Of a DNA stretch of 64,000 bases, positions 57,524-64,000 are shown piece by piece. The stretch's first letter is position 1; each line of letters starts with the position of its first letter. The DNA lies in assembly GCA_035379945.1 (NCBI GenBank), contig DAOSWG010000008.1, positions 8,419 through 72,418 of the forward strand, in the 5' to 3' direction. The position numbers and the translations under genes are program-made. The stretch comes from JAAYZB01 sp035379945. GTDB lineage: Bacteria; Bacillota_I; Bacilli_A; Izemoplasmatales; Hujiaoplasmataceae. The notes beneath the pieces are model-generated. The model was not told where the DNA came from, searched no databases, and saw only the letters and a program-made list of their open reading frames with translations.

Positions 57524-58938
57524 GCGATTTCCTCCTCTTGATCATTTATGATTCTGGACGTTCTTATCTTTGGCAAGAAACGGACTTTCGAATACAAGAA
57601 CATCCCGACAAACACAATCAGGATATTGCTTATTAGCATTGAATACCAAATGCCTGACGGACCGAGATCGGTGAAGTTGATGACCACTAATATCAGCGGC
57701 AAGCGAATGACCCACAAACGAATGACCGCCATCAGGAAGGAGAATTTAGTTTCTCCGCTTCCCTGGAAGGTCGACAGGTAAGTTTGGAATATTGCCATCA
57801 AAGGCAATCCTATGTTGAGATAGAAAGTATACTGAGCGGCAAGCGCGATGGTCTCGGGATCATGGTTGAACAAACTGACGAAGAAATCCCGGAAAGGAAT
57901 TATCAGCATGGCGCCAACGCTCATCATGAGAATACTGATGATCATCCCGGAATGAAAAGACTTCTTAGCGCGCGGTATGTTTCCGGCCCCGACATTTTGA
58001 GCTATATAAATGGCAACGATCGAACTGACGGCGGATGCCGGGAACATCACCAGCGAATTGATTCGGTTGCCGATATAGAAAGCAGCCGATACTTCTGTCC
58101 CGAATGAATAAATCAGGGAATTCATGATCACGAAGCCCAAAGCCTGGATCGATTGCCCGGTGGACGCCGGAACAGCTATTTTTATTATGTCATTGATAAT
58201 GAAACGCTTGACTTCGTGTATGCGCCAATGGACTTGGATTCCTTTTCTCGCATACACAAAAAGCAAAAGGATGAAGGGCAGGGCCAGCCATTGTGCTATA
58301 AGCGTCGACAATCCGGCGCCAACGATACCCATGTTCCACACAAGAATCATTATCGGAGTCAAAACAAGATTCACGACAATACTGAAGGCGCTAATAATGA
58401 CCGGTGTGACAGTATCGCCTGTCGCCTGTCTAACAGCCTGGAAAGCAAAAGCCAGAAACAACACCGGAAACTCAAAACTGCGGATCCTCATATAAGTAAC
58501 CGCATACGAGTAATCGGATCCTTGTGCTCCCATGAACCGAAAAATCAACGGTGTCATGAAATACACGAAGATCGTGAAGATCGCTCCAAGAATAACCGAC
58601 AACACAACTGTATTGAGAGCGTATTTTTCCGCATTGGCCTTGTCCTTGTTGCCGATATACTGAGCTATTAAAGAATTTCCAGCCACCGACAACCCCATTC
58701 CAAAGGACAGAAAAACGAAATATACCGGCCAGGACAAAGCAACTGCGCTCTGCATCGATGTAGAAACGGAAAATCCATCCACATCGGGAACCTGTCCGAG
58801 AAATATTCCATCCACCACATCGTGTAGAGTCTTCAGAATATTAACAAGAAAAACCGGCACACTAAGAGACAATAGGCCTTTCCAGATTGGATTTCCGTAT
58901 AATATTTTATGTGTCTTTTTTTCTATCTCGGGTTTCAT
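57520..58938 (-). CDS. MATE-family multidrug efflux protein
   Basis: A 472-residue membrane protein with 12 predicted helices in two MATE halves. It begins LSVPVFLVNILKTLHDVVDGIFL, with helix 1 and 2 spacing as in NorM/DinF-type proteins, and includes GAQGSDYSYAVTYMRIRSFEFP near 135-156 and GAGNIPRAKKSFHSGMIISI near 315. Such proteins exchange Na+ or H+ for drugs or metabolites. A consensus promoter with a central palindrome lies upstream, so tight regulation is likely. It overlaps the phosphodiesterase gene. Confidence 0.93.
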   Translation of the reverse strand: MKPEIEKKTHKILYGNPIWKGLLSLSVPVFLVNILKTLHDVVDGIFLGQVPDVDGFSVSTSMQSAVALSWPVYFVFLSFGMGLSVAGNSLIAQYIGNKDKANAEKYALNTVVLSVILGAIFTIFVYFMTPLIFRFMGAQGSDYSYAVTYMRIRSFEFPVLFLAFAFQAVRQATGDTVTPVIISAFSIVVNLVLTPIMILVWNMGIVGAGLSTLIAQWLALPFILLLFVYARKGIQVHWRIHEVKRFIINDIIKIAVPASTGQSIQALGFVIMNSLIYSFGTEVSAAFYIGNRINSLVMFPASAVSSIVAIYIAQNVGAGNIPRAKKSFHSGMIISILMMSVGAMLIIPFRDFFVSLFNHDPETIALAAQYTFYLNIGLPLMAIFQTYLSTFQGSGETKFSFLMAVIRLWVIRLPLILVVINFTDLGPSGIWYSMLISNILIVFVGMFLYSKVRFLPKIRTSRIINDQEEEIA

Positions 58939-59011
58939 CGTGCAATTGCCTTTCCATAAAAAAGAAGCGATTTTTGATCCTTTGTCCTAATGCTTCCTAA
59001 GCGCTCGATAC

Positions 59012-59040
59012 ATTATACAATGATGGTATACCATTGTCAA
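59012..59040 (-). promoter_or_regulatory. Consensus promoter with palindromic operator, MATE operon
   Basis: TTGACA (59035-59040) and TATAAT (59012-59017), exactly 17 bases apart, both perfect consensus. The spacer holds the 12-bp palindrome ATGGTATACCAT (59023-59034), a likely repressor site. Confidence 0.82.
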
Positions 59041-59068
59041 CAAACCCGCATCGTTAGGTAAATGATAA

Positions 59069-59749
59069 TCATTTTCCCTTGCGAAACAAAACTATTCTGT
59101 CTTTTGGCCCATTTGGTATTCTTTCGTATTCGCTTTCTTCCAAAACCGAAAATCCATCAAAAATATTCTTCCATTCTTCTATCGTGCGATTCAATCCGCG
59201 CATTATTCCGTTGATGGAATATCCGTTTTCTTCGATTTCCACCATATTCAATTTCTTTATGAGTTCGTCGGTCAAATAAAAGTTCAATTTCAAAAGAAAA
59301 AGACCGCCGGGTTTGAGAAGCCTTACAATTTCCGATGCAATCTTATCAGATGTTTCCGATGGTACAACATCAAGAACGTTGGAACATATGATCCCATCAA
59401 AACTTTCAGCTCGCCAATCCGAAAGCAAGCTGTGATCGCCCAAAAAACATTCGATATTATGCAACCCGGAAAGATTGACGACTCCGTTTACATATTTAAC
59501 CGCATTTTCCGACGGATCGATTCCAATTATATTCTTAACCTTCGTTCCCGCTAAAGCGGCTGTAAGCACGCCATATCCTGAGCCCATACCAACATCCAAT
59601 ATGTTTTCGCATTGATTGCCCAGTTGTTTGAAATATCCGCTTAACACGTCCTCGGGAATATCGGTGATTTCCACTTTTTCTGGCGTCAACTTTTCAAAAT
59701 TCTTGTCCCAGAAAGCAATTAGATCGCGGTTCGTTTTTCTTACATCCAT
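59069..59749 (-). CDS. Class I SAM-dependent methyltransferase
   Basis: A 226-residue methyltransferase. Motif I is LDVGMGSGYGVLTAAL (near residue 55), motif II region NIIGIDPSENAVKYV, and the acidic motif IV region FDGIICSNVLDVVPSE near 120, followed by LKPGGLFLLKLNF. It belongs to the broad Methyltransf_11/25 group; the substrate is unknown. The ATG at 59747-59749 lies six bases after GGAGG; the frame is open to 59815 but that part overlaps a likely promoter. Single-gene unit. Confidence 0.85.
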   Translation of the reverse strand: MDVRKTNRDLIAFWDKNFEKLTPEKVEITDIPEDVLSGYFKQLGNQCENILDVGMGSGYGVLTAALAGTKVKNIIGIDPSENAVKYVNGVVNLSGLHNIECFLGDHSLLSDWRAESFDGIICSNVLDVVPSETSDKIASEIVRLLKPGGLFLLKLNFYLTDELIKKLNMVEIEENGYSINGIMRGLNRTIEEWKNIFDGFSVLEESEYERIPNGPKDRIVLFRKGK

Positions 59750-59786
59750 TATTTTCCTCCGAATATGTGAAATATATGCAATAAAA

Positions 59787-59792
59787 ATTATA
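59787..59792 (-). promoter_or_regulatory. Extended -10 promoter of the methyltransferase gene
   Basis: TGATATAAT on the minus strand, TATAAT at 59787-59792, about 38 bases before the start. No clear -35. Confidence 0.45.
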
Positions 59793-59824
59793 TCATCATC
59801 AATGGCCATATTCACTTGCAGGAA

Positions 59825-59850
59825 TAAAAAAAGACGGTCGACAACCGCCT
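59825..59850 (-). terminator. Terminator of the Val-Thr tRNA unit
   Basis: AGGCGGT pairs with ACCGTCT (one G-U) on the minus strand, followed by seven T. A small ACAGAAG/CTTCTGT hairpin lies between it and the tRNA. Confidence 0.8.
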
Positions 59851-59889
59851 CTTTTCATAACAGAAGTTTTCCTTCTGTTAGATGCGCTA

Positions 59890-59965
<76 letters not shown>

Positions 59966-59966
59966 A

Positions 59967-60042
59967 TGGTGGAGGTTGACGGTCTCGAACCGCCGACCTT
60001 CTGCTTGTAAGGCAGACGCTCTCCCAGCTGAGCTAAACCTCC
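59967..60042 (-). tRNA. tRNA-Val (UAC anticodon)
   Basis: Acceptor GGAGGTT/AACCTCC, encoded CCA, anticodon loop CTTACAA. One base separates it from tRNA-Thr. Confidence 0.96.
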
Positions 60043-60105
60043 GTGCGTGTTTGCCAGCGTTAGGCGATCAAAGACGCATGATTCCGATTTGACGCTTGCA
60101 TTACA

Positions 60106-60135
60106 ATTTTACTATTTACCCAAATCAAAAGTCAA
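60106..60135 (-). promoter_or_regulatory. Promoter of the Val-Thr tRNA unit
   Basis: TTGACT (60130-60135) and TAAAAT (60106-60111) on the minus strand, 18-base spacer. Confidence 0.65.
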
Positions 60136-60164
60136 GGAAAAAAAGCAAAAGAAACCGATGTGCC

Positions 60165-61442
60165 TCAAGACAGAGTCGGAATGTCCAAATGGAATGTTTT
60201 TCTAAACTCCTCCAAAAACGCCGCAACTACCAATAAATCGGCGCTCCCGCCAAAACTCAGATTATGTTCGATGCAGTAATCTGTCATTTTTTTGATATTG
60301 CCTTCCGAAAAATCCGTCAGATCCTTGAACATGTTCTGGTATTTGTGATAATCCTCTATGGTAACGCTGCGTTTCAGAAAAACAGTGTCTTCACATGTGC
60401 CTATCAAATACACCAGGGTTTTTGTCAGAACAAGCGGATCATAAATATCATTTAGCGTTTTCAAAGCCTCCGATACAAGCGGAAAACCCATTTCCGCTTC
60501 TTTACGTGCCCCGGCAATGCCGTACTTCTGGTAAGCTATTTTACCAAACGTATCGTGTCCCGTCTCAAGTTCTTTCACAAGTCCGGACGACAGTTCCTCG
60601 GCTCTAATAAAAATGCGCTCGAATTGACCCTTACCGTGCAATACCATGGCAGTCGAAGCAATGATTATCCCCAAACTGAAAATCAATCCCTTGTATGCGT
60701 TGACTCCGTTTGTGGCTCTAAACATCGCTTTTTCTGCTTCTTGACCGATTTTTCTGATTTCCGGAAAAATATTCTTTTCCACATCCACCCGCAAAGCTAC
60801 GATAAACATCTTGGTGAGATACGGTATGATGGCGTCTTTCGCCTTCAGCATCTTGGCGTAATCCATATCCCTGTGCGATCCCGACGATGTTGGCGTAACT
60901 AGCCCAAATTTAGGATCCAGGTTGAGTTCCGCCATGATAGCCTTGTCAATCACGTCTTGTAAAAGTGTCATGAACTTATCGTCGAATATTTCCTGGTATA
61001 TGCGCAACACTTCGTTTTGATCGTGCTTTTTGGCTCTGACGCAATTTACAGCATAATCATCGCAAATTACGCATTTTCGCAAAATGTCACGATGCAAGGT
61101 TCCTTCTTTAGTGTGTACATCGATATCCAAAAGCCGTCCGACTTCTTCGGTATTTTCAAACCATTCAGCTTCCTTTTTCAAGTCTTTCGCCGACACGTTG
61201 TCGATAAAACGGAATATTGTCGGTCCATCGGCTCCGTCCACGAACAAAGAATTGTTTTGTTGTTCCGGATAAAATAGCTTGCTGAAATGCCGGATCAAAA
61301 CGTATGCTCCGGGTAGTCTTTTATCCGGTCCCGGAATGTTTGCCCTAATCGTCACAACCACATCACGATCCCTGAGAAAAAGAGCAATCATGTTTGCTCT
61401 TTTTTCGCGATCGTTCAGAATGTCTTCAGGCTTTGTTTCCAT
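60165..61442 (-). CDS. citXG: Citrate lyase prosthetic-group enzymes, CitX-CitG fusion
   Basis: A 425-residue bifunctional protein. Residues 1-165 resemble CitX, the apo-citrate lyase phosphoribosyl-dephospho-CoA transferase (VVVTIRANIPGPDKRLPGA near 29-47 and RKCVICDDYAVNCVRAKKH near 135). Residues about 170-425 resemble CitG, the triphosphoribosyl-dephospho-CoA synthase (GLVTPTSSGSHRDMDYAKM near 205, GVNAYKGLIFSLGII near 265, and SFGGSADLLVV near the end). Together they make and attach the coenzyme of the acyl carrier subunit CitD. The start overlaps the citC end by 17 bp, with GGAG seven bases upstream. Confidence 0.92.
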   Translation of the reverse strand: METKPEDILNDREKRANMIALFLRDRDVVVTIRANIPGPDKRLPGAYVLIRHFSKLFYPEQQNNSLFVDGADGPTIFRFIDNVSAKDLKKEAEWFENTEEVGRLLDIDVHTKEGTLHRDILRKCVICDDYAVNCVRAKKHDQNEVLRIYQEIFDDKFMTLLQDVIDKAIMAELNLDPKFGLVTPTSSGSHRDMDYAKMLKAKDAIIPYLTKMFIVALRVDVEKNIFPEIRKIGQEAEKAMFRATNGVNAYKGLIFSLGIIIASTAMVLHGKGQFERIFIRAEELSSGLVKELETGHDTFGKIAYQKYGIAGARKEAEMGFPLVSEALKTLNDIYDPLVLTKTLVYLIGTCEDTVFLKRSVTIEDYHKYQNMFKDLTDFSEGNIKKMTDYCIEHNLSFGGSADLLVVAAFLEEFRKTFHLDIPTLS

Positions 61443-62439
61443 ACTTTTTCTCCACTATTTCCATAAAAGTGTTTCTGGCGGCATCAGGGACAAGCATCGA
61501 CGCTTCCCTTGGTTTGCCCTCCAAAATCAGTTTTCTGACCCGCGAAGCGCTAATCGGTTCATTATCCTGTTGAAATCTTTCTCTACGAACAAGCGTATCG
61601 CCCAGATATCTTTTTAAAAGATTGTTATAGGTTACCATGACCGGTTCTGTTTCCCCGCCGACATAGCGCTTGCGGATATTCAGTATCCGAATGAAATAAT
61701 CCCGGAAGATCATAGCATCAAGTTTTGCATGTTCTTTTTCGGCTTCGTCGATGCTTTTCAAAAAATAGCTTGGAAAAGTCAGAGATGATACAACATATCC
61801 GGTAGACGGTATAACCATGATATTCTCATATCCGGCCAATGCTTTATTAATCAGAAGCAATCTTTCCGGATATGTAAAAAATGATTTTTCCTCTTCAACG
61901 ACCAAAACCAGAAATATCTCGTGGTTTGCGGCCGAATCAATAATGAGTTGGAAATGTCCTTTGGTCATCGGATTGCAGTTGACGACGATGGCGCCGATAT
62001 CAGCTTTGTCAAGACTGCGTTTGAATCTTTCCTCAATCCGTTTTTTCATCCTGTTTATTGTCGTTTCGATATTGCCGTCACCGCCCTCCAGGACGGCAAC
62101 TTTATCGGTTTTTTCGATAAAAGAAAATCCCATGCTTTCAAAAATAGATAAGTATTCGGCTTTGGTATAAACCTGATAATAAAAGATTTTCTCCGCTCTC
62201 ATCGAAGCCAATAATTCAGTCAGCAGTAAGGATGCCAGATTTTCTCCCCGGTGTTCCTTGGAAACGGCGATTGCTTTAATCAGATTCTTTGATCTTGATC
62301 CGGTCGCGATGATTTCGCCCTGGTCTTCAATATAAAATGATTCATTGATATCATCGTCATACTTCAATCCGAAGGCGTCAAGAAAAATCCGCAGGCGGTT
62401 GAATTCTTCTCTGATCAGAGCTTTCTTGACAATCACCAC
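61426..62439 (-). CDS. citC: [Citrate (pro-3S)-lyase] ligase
   Basis: CitC acetylates the CitD prosthetic group with acetate and ATP, switching citrate lyase on. The 337-residue protein has an N-terminal GNAT-like domain (about 1-125, AIAVSKEHRGENLASLLLTE) and a nucleotidyltransferase domain with VNCNPMTKGHFQLI (xxGH motif, near 160) and the late ISASRVRKLILEG (ISxSRVR) signature. The start is GTG at 62437-62439 (or the next GTG), with GAGGTG five to eight bases upstream. It lies four bases after the citF stop. Confidence 0.94.
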   Translation of the reverse strand: MVIVKKALIREEFNRLRIFLDAFGLKYDDDINESFYIEDQGEIIATGSRSKNLIKAIAVSKEHRGENLASLLLTELLASMRAEKIFYYQVYTKAEYLSIFESMGFSFIEKTDKVAVLEGGDGNIETTINRMKKRIEERFKRSLDKADIGAIVVNCNPMTKGHFQLIIDSAANHEIFLVLVVEEEKSFFTYPERLLLINKALAGYENIMVIPSTGYVVSSLTFPSYFLKSIDEAEKEHAKLDAMIFRDYFIRILNIRKRYVGGETEPVMVTYNNLLKRYLGDTLVRRERFQQDNEPISASRVRKLILEGKPREASMLVPDAARNTFMEIVEKKYGNKA

Positions 62440-62443
62440 TGTT

Positions 62444-63961
62444 TCACCTCGTCTTATACAGACTGTCTATAACCGTTCCGTCACGATATTCCACGTAACC
62501 GATTGTTTTTGCGGGCTTGGCAATATCAGCGGGAACTCCGCATATCTTATGGGACAATTCCATCAGTTCCCTGATATCAATCAAGGGCAATCCGGAATCA
62601 TTTAGTTTCTCTAAAATATCTTTTCTCAAAGGATTGATTGCGATACCCCGTTCAGTGACCAGAATGTCCACATCTTCTCCCGGAGTCGTCACGGTCGTCA
62701 CATGTTCCTTGATAATGGGAATCCTGGCTTTGGTCAATGCCGATGTGATAATAGTCGTTTTCGCTCCGTGGGCGGTATCGGAATGTCCTCCGGATCCGCC
62801 AATGATGTTCCCAAAAGAATCGCTTGTCACATTGACATTGAAATCAAGATCGATTTCGGTCGCTCCGAGAATTACGGCATCGAGTTTGTCAACGATCGCA
62901 TCTTTATAAAACGGATTTGCATATTGTGAAGCGGAAATACCGATATGTCCTGAATTTTCCCGATAAGATCTGACGGCTTCCAAATCAAAACACTGAACAT
63001 CATAAATATTCTTAAATATTCCCGATTCCAGCATTTCGACATGATATCCGGTTATGCCGCCGGACAGGAAACTACCGGTTGCTTTTTTGCTTCGCATTTT
63101 TTTCTCGATCTGTTCCATAACCGCAAGCGATGTTCCTCCCGCTCCAGTCTGCAGGGAAGTGCCTGTTTCCAAAAGGCCGAGCTTGTCAAGCAACAAGGCT
63201 GTGATATTGGCGATCTTCAATCCGATCGGATCTCTCGTTATTTTTGTCGTTCCCGAGACTATGCCTTCGGGATCTCCGATTGAAGGAACTTTGACAACAT
63301 AATCTACATAACGGTGATCAAATTGGTATTCATCCAATTTTTCAACAATATTATCGGTCACCAAAACTACTTTTTTAGCATGATAAAGATCGCTTATGCC
63401 ATATCCTAAGGCGCCACACGCGCTCTTTCCGACCGCTCCAGACCCATTCCCGGATGAATCTACGGTCGGGCAGGATAGAAAAGCCACATCGATTGGGAGC
63501 TCGCCTTCTTCGATCGCTCTGGCACGGCCCCCGTGTGTTTGCATCACAAGATGTCCTTTGAGAAATCCTTCCTGAATGGCGATTGCCACCGGGCCGTTCA
63601 GATAACTCGTATGAATATCACGAATCCGCCCGGAACGGATAAGAGGTGCCAACATATATTCCGGAAAAATCGAACTTGGCGCCAGACTTATGTCGCGAAG
63701 ATCGTGTTTCTCTATCAGCTTGGCAACCTCATTGATCACATGGTCACCGCTTCTTAAGTGATGATGAAAAGACAATCTCATTCCCGGCATGATTGAAAGT
63801 ACGTCAAATGCCGCTTCCAGGCTGTTGAGAAATACAACATTTTCCGCCGACTTCTTTTCCTTTGCCTCATGATAGATTCTTTCAGAAAAATTAGCAGCGG
63901 ATATAAATGGCTTATTTCCCTCCGGAATTTCCCTTCCCAAGCTATTCTTCATCGTTATCAT
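62444..63961 (-). CDS. citF: Citrate lyase alpha subunit (citrate CoA-transferase)
   Basis: CitF moves the acyl carrier between acetate and citrate in citrate lyase, which splits citrate into acetate and oxaloacetate. The 505-residue length is standard. Visible segments: NSLGREIPEGNKPFI at the start, MRLSFHHHLRSGD near 82, MQTHGGRARAIEEGELPIDVAF near 140, and VTSDSFGNIIGGSGGHSDTAHGAK near 385-408. ATG at 63959-63961 or 63950-63952 may be used; the ribosome site is poor and translation is probably coupled to the upstream gene. Confidence 0.95.
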   Translation of the reverse strand: MITMKNSLGREIPEGNKPFISAANFSERIYHEAKEKKSAENVVFLNSLEAAFDVLSIMPGMRLSFHHHLRSGDHVINEVAKLIEKHDLRDISLAPSSIFPEYMLAPLIRSGRIRDIHTSYLNGPVAIAIQEGFLKGHLVMQTHGGRARAIEEGELPIDVAFLSCPTVDSSGNGSGAVGKSACGALGYGISDLYHAKKVVLVTDNIVEKLDEYQFDHRYVDYVVKVPSIGDPEGIVSGTTKITRDPIGLKIANITALLLDKLGLLETGTSLQTGAGGTSLAVMEQIEKKMRSKKATGSFLSGGITGYHVEMLESGIFKNIYDVQCFDLEAVRSYRENSGHIGISASQYANPFYKDAIVDKLDAVILGATEIDLDFNVNVTSDSFGNIIGGSGGHSDTAHGAKTTIITSALTKARIPIIKEHVTTVTTPGEDVDILVTERGIAINPLRKDILEKLNDSGLPLIDIRELMELSHKICGVPADIAKPAKTIGYVEYRDGTVIDSLYKTR

Positions 63962-64000
63962 CCCACGCTTTGCATGCCCGGGCTTGCTCGCGGATTGCCA
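63942..64000 (-). CDS. C-terminal end of an upstream gene, presumably citE
   Basis: Reading leftward from the window edge, a frame encodes AIREQARACKAWDDNDEE and stops with TAG at 63942-63944, overlapping the citF start by 20 bp. Citrate lyase operons usually have citD-citE-citF, and the overlap suits coupling, so this is probably the tail of the beta subunit CitE. The 18 visible residues are too few to prove it. Confidence 0.4.
   Translation of the reverse strand, partial: AIREQARACKAWDDNDEE

Overview
The window looks like chromosome from a fermentative, anaerobic, low-to-moderate GC member of the Bacillota/Mycoplasmatota border (an Izemoplasma-, Acholeplasma- or Erysipelotrichia-like lineage). 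The evidence is a V/A-type ATPase operon, acetate kinase, methylglyoxal synthase, a class III (oxygen-sensitive) ribonucleotide reductase, citrate lyase genes, iron-sulfur serine dehydratase and Gram-positive style AGGAGG ribosome sites. The code is standard: TGA is used as stop in many genes (often as ATGA overlaps), and the tRNA-Trp has the CCA anticodon. The lineage is inferred; no rRNA is present.

Positions 1 to about 13,630 are an integrated mobile region, more AT-rich than the rest. It holds a GIY-YIG nuclease gene cut by the window start, a complete type I restriction-modification operon (hsdM-hsdS-hsdR, read leftward), a phage-like block (sigma-like regulator, Lin1244/Lin1753-type replication protein, excisionase, antirepressor, tyrosine integrase, two XRE regulators), and a large serine recombinase next to the chromosomal rlmD gene. 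A decayed copy of part of the tyrosine integrase and repeats beside the serine recombinase suggest layered insertions.

From 13,700 to 39,400 is ordinary chromosome, mostly leftward: rlmD-sdaA; an operon of three SHOCT-like proteins, two unannotated 43-residue ORFs and an MFS exporter; uvrB-vanZ; a rightward radical SAM gene and flavodoxin/ferredoxin gene; dnaE-pfkA; a repeat-built surface protein downstream of ytxK-like-ackA; yidD; an AbrB-ABC transporter operon; a four-tRNA cluster; degV; an EF-G paralogue; a GNAT-GrpB fusion; tRNA-Trp.

From 39,650 to 49,350 is a ten-gene V/A-type ATPase operon (order G, C, I-like, I, K, F, E, A, B, D) with a strong promoter. It contains a membrane-less duplicate of the cytoplasmic half of subunit I. 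From 49,400 to the end are a CopZ-like protein, a diguanylate cyclase, an MFS transporter, rightward nrdDG, tRNA-Tyr, mgsA, a phosphodiesterase-MATE pair, a methyltransferase, tRNA-Thr and tRNA-Val, and a citrate lyase operon (presumed citE end, citF, citC, citXG) running off the right edge.

Metabolically the genes fit fermentation: citrate cleavage, glycolysis (PfkA), the methylglyoxal bypass, acetate formation with ATP gain (AckA), serine deamination to pyruvate, and a rotary ATPase for ion pumping or ATP synthesis.
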